The translations under genes and the position numbers were made by a program. A DNA stretch of 64,000 bases from Streptacidiphilus sp. P02-A3a. GTDB lineage: Bacteria > Actinomycetota > Actinomycetes > Streptomycetales > Streptomycetaceae. The notes below the pieces were generated by a model. It did not search any database. It was not told the origin of the DNA and saw nothing but the letters and a program-made list of their open reading frames with translations. Where the stretch lies: contig NZ_CP048289.1 in the NCBI RefSeq assembly GCF_014084105.1, forward strand, positions 3,295,922 to 3,359,921. The letters are read 5' to 3'. Below, piece after piece: positions 1 to 8,098 of the stretch. Each line of letters opens with the position of its first letter. The first letter of the stretch is position 1.

Positions 1-519
1 TCCGCGCTGGTCCACCTGCTCGGCCCGGTGGTCACGGTGACCGGCGCCTCGTCGCGGCCGCGCGCCGAGCGCACGATCGGCAGCGGCCCGCGCGCCGGGC
101 ACAGCTTCCCGGTGGAGGTGGACACGCACATCACCGGGATCCTGGAGCACGTCGGGGGAGCGCTGAGCACCCTGGTCATGAGCTTCGACGTGAAGGCCGC
201 GCGGCTGCCGCGGATCGAGGTGCACGGGACCGCGGCCTCGCTGTCCGTGCCCGACCCCAACGGCTTCGACGGGCCGGTCGAGATCAACCGCGGCACCGAC
301 TGGGAGGAGCTGCCGGTGAGTGCCGGGTACCGGGACGCCGGTCGCGGCATCGGCCTGGCCGACCTGGCCGAGGCGTTGGCGCAGGGACGGCCGCACCGCG
401 CGTCCGCCGAACTCGCCGCCCACGTCCTGGACGTCATGCTCACCCTGACCGAGGCGGCGGACCGGGGCCGTGCGCTCGCGGTCGCCAGCACCTGCGAGCG
501 GCCCGCCCCGGTGAACTGA
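1..519 (+). CDS. Gfo/Idh/MocA-family oxidoreductase, C-terminal part (5' end outside window)
   Basis: The reading frame is open from base 1, so the gene starts upstream of the window. About 172 residues are visible, from an SALVHLLGPV segment to the stop. They match the C-terminal alpha/beta domain of NAD(P)-dependent sugar oxidoreductases: a GHSFPVEVDTHITGILEHVGG stretch, then EVHGTAASLSVPDPN, the usual substrate-side sheet of this family, and a final helix near HVLDVMLTLTEA. Family members oxidise or epimerise sugars and inositols in the cytoplasm. The Rossmann domain and the EKP motif lie outside the window and cannot be checked. It sits 59 bp before a GH38 mannosidase on the same strand, so co-transcription in a sugar-catabolic operon is likely. 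The exact substrate is unknown. Confidence 0.8.
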   Translation, partial: SALVHLLGPVVTVTGASSRPRAERTIGSGPRAGHSFPVEVDTHITGILEHVGGALSTLVMSFDVKAARLPRIEVHGTAASLSVPDPNGFDGPVEINRGTDWEELPVSAGYRDAGRGIGLADLAEALAQGRPHRASAELAAHVLDVMLTLTEAADRGRALAVASTCERPAPVN

Positions 520-578
520 CCCTGCTGCCCGGCGACCTCCCCCGCACCGCACCCGTCGCAGTAACAGGAGACCACCCT

Positions 579-3500
579 ATGCACGACGACCGAGAACTGG
601 TCGAAGCACGACTGGAGCGCGTCCTGCGGGAGCGCATCCGCCCGGCCGTCCACCCGCTGACGGCGCCGCTGGACGTCGAGATCTGGTCCACCCCGGGCGA
701 ACCCGTTCCGGTGGCCGAGGGGCTGGCCGCGACGACCCGCCCCATCGCCCCGGGCACCGCCTGGGGTACGCCCTGGGGGACCAGCTGGTTCAAGGTCACC
801 GGAACGGTCCCCGCCGAGTGGGCCGGTGCCACCGTCGAGGCCGTGCTCGATCTCGGTTTCACCCCGCGCACCCCGGGCTTCCAGTGCGAGGGCCTCGTCT
901 ACCGCCCCGACGGCTCGCCGGTCAAGGGCCTCCATCCGCGCAACTCCTATGTGCGGTTGGGCGGTCCGGTGGCCGGTGGGGAGCGGGTGCACTGGCGGAT
1001 CGAGGCGGCCTCCAACCCGGACCTCGACGAGAGCGGTGTCCCCTTCAGTCCCACGCTGATGGGCGACCGGGACACCGCGGGCGACGCGCCCCAGTACGTG
1101 CTCGGCGAGATGCGGCTGGCCGTCTTCGACGAGACGGTCTGGGAGCTCACCATCGACCTGGAGGTGCTCGGCGAGCTGATGGCCGAGCTCCCGGTGGACG
1201 GCGCGCGCCGCTGGGAGATCCTGCGCGCGGTCGGCCGGGCGCTGGACGCGGTCGACCTGCGGGACGTCAACGGCACCGCCGCCGCGGCCCGGGACGAACT
1301 GGCCGGTGTGCTGGCCGCCCCCGCCGTTCCCGCCGCGCACCGGATCAGCGCGGTCGGCCACGCCCACATCGACTCCGCCTGGCTGTGGCCGCTGCGCGAG
1401 ACGGTGCGCAAGGTCGCCCGGACGGCGTCCAACATGACCGCGCTGCTGGAGGCGGAGCCCGAGTTCGTCTTCGCCATGTCCCAGGCGCAGCAGTTCGCCT
1501 GGATCAAGGACCACCGGCCGGAGGTCTGGGCCCGGGTGAAGCAGGCCGTGGCGGACGGCCGGTTCGTCCCGGTCGGCGGTATGTGGGTGGAGTCCGACAC
1601 CAACATGCCCGGCTCCGAGGCGATGGCCCGTCAGTTCGTGCACGGGAAGCGCTTCTTCATCGAGGAGTTCGGCGTCGAGAGCGAGGAGGCGTGGCTGCCG
1701 GACACCTTCGGCTTCGCCGCCGGGCTGCCGCAGATCATCAGGGCGGCCGGGGCCCGCCGCCTGCTGACGCAGAAGATCTCCTGGAGCCGGACCAACCGCT
1801 TCCCGCACCACACCTTCCTCTGGGAGGGCATCGACGGCTCCCGGATCTTCACCCACTTCCCGCCGGTCGACTCGTACAACTGCGAGATGGCGGGGCGTCA
1901 GATCGCGCACGCGGCAAGGAACTTCAAGGAGAAGGGGGTCGCCACCCACTCGCTGGCGCCGACCGGCTACGGCGACGGCGGGGGCGGTACCACCCGCGAG
2001 ATGGTCGCCAAGGCCGCCCGGCTGCGCGACCTGGAGGGCTCCGCCACGGTGCGCTGGGAGGCCCCGGCGGCCTTCTTCGACAAGGCCGAGGCCGAGTACG
2101 CCGATCCGCCGGTCTGGGTCGGCGAGCTCTACCTGGAGCTGCACCGCGCCACGCTGACCAGCCAGGCCCGGACCAAGCGCGGCAACCGGCGCAGCGAGTC
2201 GCTGCTGCGGGAGGCCGAGCTGTGGGCGGCGACGGCGTCGGTCCGGGTCGGATTCCCGTACCCGTACCCCGAGTTGGACCGGATCTGGAAGACCGTGCTG
2301 CTGCACCAGTTCCACGACATCCTGCCCGGATCCTCCATCGCCTGGGTGCACCGCGAGGCGCGTGAGACCTACGCCCGGGTGGGCGAGGAGCTGGAGGCCA
2401 TCATCGCGGGCGCCCAACAGGCCCTGGCCGGAGCGGGATCGGTCGAGCTGCGGTTCAACGGCGCGCCGCACACCCGCGGCGGGGTGCCCGCGGGCGGCGC
2501 CGCGGCCGGGGCCGCCGACGGCGCGGTGACCCCGGTGCCGCGCCAGGGCGGCGGCCTGGTCCTGGACAACGGACTGCTGCGGGTCGAGATCGACGAACGC
2601 GGGCTGGTGGTGTCGGTCTACGACCTCACCGCCGGACGCGAGGCGGTCGCCCCGGGCCACGCGGCCAACCTGCTGCAACTGCACCCCGACTTCCCCAACC
2701 AGTGGGACGCCTGGGACGTCGACGCCTTCTACCGGAACACCGGCAGCGACCTGGTCGAGGTGGAGTCCCTGGGCACCGAGGGCACCTCGGTCCGGATCGA
2801 GCGGGTCTTCGGCGAGTCGCGGGTCGTCCAACTGCTGTCGGTGCCGCACGGCGTGAAGCGGCTCGACATCGAGACCGAGGTGGACTGGCACGAGCGGGAG
2901 CGGTTTCTGAAGCTGGCCTTCCCGCTGGACGTGAAGGCGGACCGGTACGCCTCGGAGACCCAGTTCGGTCACGTGTACCGGCCCACCCATCAGAACACCA
3001 GCTGGGAGTGGGCGAAGTTCGAGGCCTGCAACCACCGCTTCGTCCACGTCGACGAGCCCGGCTGGGGCGTCGCGGTCGTCAACGACGCGACCTACGGCCA
3101 CGACGTCACCCGCTCGATCCGCGCCGCCGACGGGGGCGCGACCACGACCGTGCGGGCGTCACTGCTGCGCGCGCCGCGCTTCCCCGACCCGGAGACCGAC
3201 CAGGGCACGCACCGGTTCCGGCACGCGCTGGTGCCGGGCGCGACCATCGCCGACGCGGTCCGCGAGGGCTACCGGGCCAACCTCCCCGAGCACCGGCGCA
3301 CCGGGGCGGTCACCGCGGTGGCGCCACTGGTGACCGTGGACCGGGACGCCGTGGTGGTGAGCGCGGTGAAGCTGGCCGACGACCGCAGCGGCGACCTGGT
3401 GGTGCGCCTCTACGAGGCCGACGGCGGGCGCGCGCACGCCACGCTGTCGGTAACCGACGGCTTCGCCGTCGACCGCGCCGTCCGGACCGACCTGCTGGAG

Positions 3501-3602
3501 CGCCCGCTCGTGGACGCCGGGGCACTCCCGGCCGCGGACGGCGCCGTCGCCCTCGACCTGCGCCCCTTCCAACTGGTGACGCTGCGGATACCGCGCGGCT
3601 GA
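579..3602 (+). CDS. GH38 alpha-mannosidase
   Basis: A 1007-residue protein, normal length for bacterial cytoplasmic GH38 enzymes, which remove alpha-linked mannose from oligosaccharides or glycan fragments with retention of configuration. The N-terminal domain covers roughly residues 1-250. The catalytic barrel opens with the hallmark GHAHIDSAWLWPLRET around residues 260-275, where His and Asp bind zinc. LPDTFGF around residues 373-379 carries the expected nucleophile Asp (about D375), and HQFHDILPGSS near 575 is another family motif. The C-terminal beta domains end in PFQLVTLRIPRG. The ATG start follows AACAGGAGACC, a good ribosome site. No signal peptide is seen, so action is intracellular, after import. 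It leads an operon with the DUF2264 gene and a core-deleted paralogue. Confidence 0.95.
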   Translation: MHDDRELVEARLERVLRERIRPAVHPLTAPLDVEIWSTPGEPVPVAEGLAATTRPIAPGTAWGTPWGTSWFKVTGTVPAEWAGATVEAVLDLGFTPRTPGFQCEGLVYRPDGSPVKGLHPRNSYVRLGGPVAGGERVHWRIEAASNPDLDESGVPFSPTLMGDRDTAGDAPQYVLGEMRLAVFDETVWELTIDLEVLGELMAELPVDGARRWEILRAVGRALDAVDLRDVNGTAAAARDELAGVLAAPAVPAAHRISAVGHAHIDSAWLWPLRETVRKVARTASNMTALLEAEPEFVFAMSQAQQFAWIKDHRPEVWARVKQAVADGRFVPVGGMWVESDTNMPGSEAMARQFVHGKRFFIEEFGVESEEAWLPDTFGFAAGLPQIIRAAGARRLLTQKISWSRTNRFPHHTFLWEGIDGSRIFTHFPPVDSYNCEMAGRQIAHAARNFKEKGVATHSLAPTGYGDGGGGTTREMVAKAARLRDLEGSATVRWEAPAAFFDKAEAEYADPPVWVGELYLELHRATLTSQARTKRGNRRSESLLREAELWAATASVRVGFPYPYPELDRIWKTVLLHQFHDILPGSSIAWVHREARETYARVGEELEAIIAGAQQALAGAGSVELRFNGAPHTRGGVPAGGAAAGAADGAVTPVPRQGGGLVLDNGLLRVEIDERGLVVSVYDLTAGREAVAPGHAANLLQLHPDFPNQWDAWDVDAFYRNTGSDLVEVESLGTEGTSVRIERVFGESRVVQLLSVPHGVKRLDIETEVDWHERERFLKLAFPLDVKADRYASETQFGHVYRPTHQNTSWEWAKFEACNHRFVHVDEPGWGVAVVNDATYGHDVTRSIRAADGGATTTVRASLLRAPRFPDPETDQGTHRFRHALVPGATIADAVREGYRANLPEHRRTGAVTAVAPLVTVDRDAVVVSAVKLADDRSGDLVVRLYEADGGRAHATLSVTDGFAVDRAVRTDLLERPLVDAGALPAADGAVALDLRPFQLVTLRIPRG

Positions 3603-3715
3603 CGCCCGTCACCGGCCACGCGTGGAGCGCCGTCCGGCACACCCTGTCGCATGGCGCTCCGCCCGCCGCTCCAGCGCGTGGACGCATCCGCACCGACCTG
3701 GGAGATCCGCCACTC

Positions 3716-5758
3716 ATGAACCGCACCCCCGCCGAGGACCGCGCCCACTGGGAGCGGACAGCGGACCGGCTGCTGCTGGCCGTGCGGCCGTACGCGACCG
3801 CCGGGCACGCGCTGATCGGGCTGCCCGGAGTACCGAGCCGCAACGGCCAACACAGCGACGGCCTCGAAGGCTTCGCCCGCACCTTCCTGCTGGCCGGGTT
3901 CCGGCTGGCGGGCGCGGGCGGGGCCGACCCGCACGGCCTGGCCGAATGGTACGCGGCCGGGCTGGCCACCGGTACCGACCCGAAGCACCCCGAACGCTGG
4001 CCCACCTTCGCCGAGGCGAACCAGGCGAAGGTCGAGGCCGCCTCCGTCGCGCTCGCCCTGCACGAGACCCGGCCCTGGATCTGGGACCGGCTCGACGACC
4101 GGGTCAGGCGGCAGGTCCTGGACTGGCTCGCGCCGATGGTCGGCAACCTGATGCCGGGCAACAACTGGGTCTGGTTCCAGGGCGTCACCGAGGCGTTCGC
4201 CCGCACCGCCGGAGGGGAGTGGCTCCAGCAGGACCTGGACCGCGCCATCGCCCTCACCGACGGCTGGTACGCCGGGGAGGGCTGGTACTCCGACGGCCTC
4301 ACCGGCGCGCTGCACCGCAACTTCGACCACTACAACGGCTGGGCGATGCACCTGTACCCGCTGTGGTTCTGCCGCGTCCTCGGCGACGCCGCGCCCGCCG
4401 GGCTGGTCGACCGCTACCGCGCCCGACTGCGCCGCTTCCGGGCGGACCAGCGGCTGCTGGTCGGCGGCAACGGCTCGCCGCTCGTCCAGGGACGCTCGCT
4501 CACCTACCGGCACGCCGCCCTGGCACCCCTGTGGACCGGCGCGCTGTTCGACGCCACGCCGCTGGCACCGGGGGAGACCCGGGCCATCGCCAACCGGACG
4601 CTCGACCACTTCACCGGGCACGGCGCCACCGACGCCCGCGGCCTGCTCACCCTGGGCTGGCACCGCCCCTACCGCGGCGTGCTCCAGGGCTACTCCGGGC
4701 CCGCGTCGCCCTACTGGGCCAGCAAGGGCTTCATCGGCCTGGCACTGCCCGCCGACCACCCGGTGTGGACCGAGGAGGCCACCGCGCTCCCGGTCGAACG
4801 GGGCGACTTCAGCCGCACCCTGGCCGCGCCCGGCTGGCTGGTCTCCGGCACCGCCGCCGACGGCGTGGTGCGGGTCGTCAACCACGGCGGCGACCACGCC
4901 GACCCGGGCCGCCTCCACGCCGACGACCCCTGCTACGCGCGCTTCGGCTACTCCACCCACACCGCGCCGGAGACCCCCGGGGACGCCAGCCCCGGGCCCG
5001 GCTCCTGCCCGGACGCCGAGCCGCTGGACAACGCCGTGGTCCTGCTCGACGCGCACGGCCGCGCCTCGCACCGGCGCCCCTCCACCCGGATCTCCATCGA
5101 CGGCGCGACCGCCGTCTCCCGCTCCCGCGCGCACTGGCCCGACGACGCCAGCTGGGACGTCTTCGGCGGCCCCGACACCGGGTACCGGCTCGGCCCCTGG
5201 ATCACCGTCGGCTCCGCGCTGCGCGGTTCCGTCGAGGTGCGGGCGGTACGGGTCGACCCCGCCGACGACGGCCCGGCCGCCGAAGACCCCGCCGCCGGAC
5301 GAGACCCCGCCGCCGAGCGGCACCGGCTGCGGATCGGCGGCTGGGCCCTGGCGGCGGACCCGCCGTCGGCGCCCGCCGCCGCGACGGACGGCGCCACCGC
5401 CCGGGTGACCGACGCCGCCGGGCTGGTCTCCCAGGTCACCGGCGTGCACGGGCTGCCCCGCGCCCGCGTGCTGCCGGGCCAGGACAGCAACGCCCTGGGC
5501 GCGGCCTCGGCCACCCCGGTGGTGGAGACCGAGGGCCCGGTCGCCCACGGCAGCGTCCTGGTCGCCCTGGTCCACCTGGGCGGAGCCGCCCCGAGCGCCC
5601 CGCCGGAGGTCGCCACCCGGGCCGAGGGCAGCGACCTGCTGGTGGACATCGCCTGGCCGGACGGCGCGCGCGACACCGTCCTGCTGCCCGCCCCCGACGC
5701 CGGTCCCGCGCGGGACCCCGCGCGGGACCCCTGGAAGGACCGCCCCCGTGCACGATGA
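3716..5758 (+). CDS. DUF2264 domain-containing protein
   Basis: A 680-residue protein that matches DUF2264 proteins over the first ~420 residues: LEGFARTFLLAGFRLAG, KHPERWP and NNWVWFQGVTEAFAR are recognisable. This family has an alpha/alpha-toroid-like helical region and is repeatedly found in polysaccharide-use loci, but I know of no firmly established reaction. The remaining ~260 residues are predicted beta-rich and probably carry substrate-binding modules. The ATG at 3716 follows GGGAGATCC; the frame stays open far upstream, but that part is antisense-like and overlaps the GH38 gene. No secretion signal is visible. The stop overlaps the GTG start of the next gene by 11 bases, indicating translational coupling. 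A cytoplasmic role on mannosidase products is inferred from context only. Confidence 0.85.
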   Translation: MNRTPAEDRAHWERTADRLLLAVRPYATAGHALIGLPGVPSRNGQHSDGLEGFARTFLLAGFRLAGAGGADPHGLAEWYAAGLATGTDPKHPERWPTFAEANQAKVEAASVALALHETRPWIWDRLDDRVRRQVLDWLAPMVGNLMPGNNWVWFQGVTEAFARTAGGEWLQQDLDRAIALTDGWYAGEGWYSDGLTGALHRNFDHYNGWAMHLYPLWFCRVLGDAAPAGLVDRYRARLRRFRADQRLLVGGNGSPLVQGRSLTYRHAALAPLWTGALFDATPLAPGETRAIANRTLDHFTGHGATDARGLLTLGWHRPYRGVLQGYSGPASPYWASKGFIGLALPADHPVWTEEATALPVERGDFSRTLAAPGWLVSGTAADGVVRVVNHGGDHADPGRLHADDPCYARFGYSTHTAPETPGDASPGPGSCPDAEPLDNAVVLLDAHGRASHRRPSTRISIDGATAVSRSRAHWPDDASWDVFGGPDTGYRLGPWITVGSALRGSVEVRAVRVDPADDGPAAEDPAAGRDPAAERHRLRIGGWALAADPPSAPAAATDGATARVTDAAGLVSQVTGVHGLPRARVLPGQDSNALGAASATPVVETEGPVAHGSVLVALVHLGGAAPSAPPEVATRAEGSDLLVDIAWPDGARDTVLLPAPDAGPARDPARDPWKDRPRAR

Positions 5759-6707
5759 CCGCCGGATCACCGAGACCCGGATCCGCAAGCTGCTGGACCG
5801 GGTGATCCGGCCCGCCCTCCACAGCGCGACGCTCCCGCTCACCCTGAGCAGCTGGGCGGTCGACGGCGAACCCGTTCCCGTCGCCGAGGCGCTGAAGGCC
5901 GACTACCAGCCGTTCGCCCTCGGCTCCAGCTGGGGCGGTCCCTGGTCGACGACCTGGCTGCGGGCCCGCGCGCAGGTGCCCCAGGGCTGGGCCGGGCGCC
6001 GGGTCGAGGCCGTCTTCGACCTCGGGTTCGACCTCGGCCGCGGGCCCGGCGGCCAGGCCGAGGGCCTGGTCCACGACGCCCACGGCTCCCCGATGCAGGG
6101 CCTGCACCCCTACCACCGCAGCGTGCTGCTCACCCGCTCCGCCACCGGCGGCGACCAGGTCGACCTGCTCGTGGAACTGGCCGCCAACCCCTGGATCGTG
6201 GGCAGCGCGGGCCGCAACACCCACTACGGCTCGCTGGAGACCGCGGGCACCGAGCAGCTCTACCGGCTCGGGCAGGCCGAGATCGCGGTACGCGAGGAGG
6301 AGGTCTGGCAGCTGATCCACGACATCGAGGTGCTCGACGAGCTGATGCACGAGCTGCCCGAGGGCTCCTCCCGGCGCCACGGGATCCTGCACGCGCTGCG
6401 CCGGGCGGCCGACGCCGTCGACGCCACCGACGTGGCGGACGACCGCAGCGGCGACGTGGTGGTGCGCCTGTACGAGTCGGGCGGTGGAACCGCCACGGCC
6501 CTGCTGACCACCGGGTTCCCGCTCGCCGCCGCCTGGGACTGCGACCTGCTGGAGCAGCCGTGGCCGCGGCCCGACCCGGACGCCCCCGAGCCGCGGCCGG
6601 CGCTGCTGCCGGAGCGGACGGACGGGCTCCGGCTGCGGCTGCGCCCCTTCCAGATCCTGACGCTGCGGCTGCGCCCCGGGGCCGCCGACGCCGGAGGGCG
6701 GGGGTGA
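5748..6707 (+). CDS. GH38-like protein lacking the catalytic core (internally deleted paralogue)
   Basis: A 319-residue intact reading frame. Residues 1-~225 match the N-terminal domain of the full GH38 gene at 579 (same MHDDR start, GEPVPVAEAL, LGFDLG, EVLDELMHELP). At about residue 230 it jumps to the extreme C-terminus of a GH38 (DDRSGDVVVRLYE ... LRPFQILTLRLRP). The HAHID zinc motif, the nucleophile Asp and about 700 residues in between are absent, so it cannot be an active mannosidase. The frame is nevertheless kept, the GTG start overlaps the upstream stop, and codon use is normal. Either it is a recent in-frame deletion, or the remnant has a binding or regulatory role. An assembly artefact is also possible. 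Confidence 0.85.
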   Translation: MHDDRRITETRIRKLLDRVIRPALHSATLPLTLSSWAVDGEPVPVAEALKADYQPFALGSSWGGPWSTTWLRARAQVPQGWAGRRVEAVFDLGFDLGRGPGGQAEGLVHDAHGSPMQGLHPYHRSVLLTRSATGGDQVDLLVELAANPWIVGSAGRNTHYGSLETAGTEQLYRLGQAEIAVREEEVWQLIHDIEVLDELMHELPEGSSRRHGILHALRRAADAVDATDVADDRSGDVVVRLYESGGGTATALLTTGFPLAAAWDCDLLEQPWPRPDPDAPEPRPALLPERTDGLRLRLRPFQILTLRLRPGAADAGGRG

Positions 6708-6817
6708 GCCGGTACCGTCCGGCCGCCCGGGACGAGTCCGTCCCGGGCTCCGTCGCCGGGCGGTGGCATAGCATGCGAGCGACCGGACGACAGTCCCTGG
6801 ATGCGGAGAGGCGCAGG

Positions 6818-8032
6818 TTGACGAGCATGAGGGCGGGTTCTGGTGCGCAGTCACCCATCAGACGCGGAACCAATCTGCCGCGGGTGGGGGACTTCAACGA
6901 GTCGGTGGTGCTGGACGCGATCCGTCGGCAGCGCTCCGGCCTGAGCCGGGTCGAGCTCGCCCAGGCCACCGGCCTGTCGCCGCAGACGGTCTCCAACATC
7001 ACCCGGCGGCTGCTGGACCAGGGGGTGGTCCGCGAGTCCGGTCGGCAGAGCAGCGGCAGCGGCAAGCCGCGCACGCTGCTGGAGATCGTCCCGGCCTCGC
7101 TGTACGCGGTCGGCGTCCACCTGGACCCGGCCGTGATCACCTGCGTGGTGGTGGATCTGCTGGGCACGGTCGTCGCCCAGCAGAGCCACACCACGCCCAG
7201 CGGCGGGGACACCGACAAGATCGCCGCGGACATGGCGGCCACGGTGTCCGCGCTGGTGGCGGACTCGGTCACGGACCGGGACCGGGTCCTGGGCCTGGGC
7301 ATCGCGGCGCCCGGGCCGATCGACGCGGTCGGCGGCTGGGTGGTGGACCCGCCCGAACTGCCCGGCTGGGGCCGGTACCCGCTGCGCGACCGGCTGAGCG
7401 AGGCCACCGGCCTGCCCGCGGTGCTGGACAAGGACGTGACGGCGGCGGTGGTCGCGGAGCGCTGGACGGGCACCGCGACGGCCAGCCGGAACCTGCTCTT
7501 CTTCTACTTCGGCACGGGCACGGGCATGGGACTGGTCGTGGACGACACCGTGCTGCGGGGGGTCTCCGGCAACGCCGGGGAGGTCGGCGGTCTCGGCGCG
7601 GGCTGCTCCACCCGGATCCTGGTCGAGGAGGCGGTGGCCCTGGGCGTGCTGGGGGCCGAGTACACGGTGGCGAACCCGGCGGACGCGCACCGGGGGCTGG
7701 AGCGGCTCGCGGAGCTGTCGGCCGCCGGGGACGGCGCCGCCGACGGCATCCTGGAGCGGCTGGCGATCCGCATCGGGCGCGGCGTCTGCGCGGCGGCCAC
7801 GCTGCTGGACGTCGACACGGTGGTCTTCGGCGGTCCCGCCTGGCAGGTACTGGCGCACCGGTTGCTGGAGACCGTGGAGCCGATGGTGGCCAGCAGCCCG
7901 TTCGTCAGGGCGACGCATCCGACGGCGGTCGTCTCGACCACCCTCGGCGCGAACGTCGCCGCTGTGGGCGCGGCGTCGCTGGTGCTCGACGGCGCGCTGT
8001 CGGCGCAGCCCGGGACGCTGCTGCTGAAGTGA
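6818..8032 (+). CDS. ROK-family transcriptional regulator
   Basis: About 404 residues. The N-terminus carries a winged helix (VVLDAIRRQRSGLSRVELAQATGLSPQTVSNITRRLLDQGVV), followed by a ROK sugar-binding/kinase-fold domain with VGVHLDP, GLGIAAPGP and NAGEVGGLG-type signatures. Proteins of this layout (NagC/XylR type) repress sugar genes and release DNA on binding a sugar or sugar phosphate. I place the start at TTG 6818 because GGAGAGG lies 7 bases upstream; ATG 6827 or ATG 6773 are alternatives, and the conserved part begins at RGTNLPRVGDFNESV. It lies about 110 bases downstream of the coreless GH38 gene on the same strand and faces another ROK-type gene tail to tail. It probably controls the mannosidase operon or the ABC importer at 11669. 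Confidence 0.88.
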   Translation: MTSMRAGSGAQSPIRRGTNLPRVGDFNESVVLDAIRRQRSGLSRVELAQATGLSPQTVSNITRRLLDQGVVRESGRQSSGSGKPRTLLEIVPASLYAVGVHLDPAVITCVVVDLLGTVVAQQSHTTPSGGDTDKIAADMAATVSALVADSVTDRDRVLGLGIAAPGPIDAVGGWVVDPPELPGWGRYPLRDRLSEATGLPAVLDKDVTAAVVAERWTGTATASRNLLFFYFGTGTGMGLVVDDTVLRGVSGNAGEVGGLGAGCSTRILVEEAVALGVLGAEYTVANPADAHRGLERLAELSAAGDGAADGILERLAIRIGRGVCAAATLLDVDTVVFGGPAWQVLAHRLLETVEPMVASSPFVRATHPTAVVSTTLGANVAAVGAASLVLDGALSAQPGTLLLK

Positions 8033-8053
8033 CGCGGCCGGGCCCCCGCGCCC

Positions 8054-8098
8054 GCCGCTCAGGGGGTCGCCGCTCAGGGGGTCGCCGCTCAGGGCGAG
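8054..8098. repeat. 15-bp tandem repeat, three copies
   Basis: Three adjacent copies of GCCGCTCAGGGGGTC, the third imperfect, between two convergent ROK-type genes. The last copy overlaps the 3' end and stop codon of the minus-strand gene. Its role is unknown; slippage here could change the C-terminus of that protein. Confidence 0.85.

Noticed and set aside
2702-3715. Long upstream extension of the DUF2264 frame
   Set aside because: It overlaps the GH38 gene out of frame and shows no domain; the ATG at 3716 with GGGAGA fits the start of the family similarity.
3410-5842. An 810-codon minus-strand open frame opposite the GH38 and DUF2264 genes
   Set aside because: Repetitive Gly/Val/Arg composition and no recognisable domain; the sense genes are clear.
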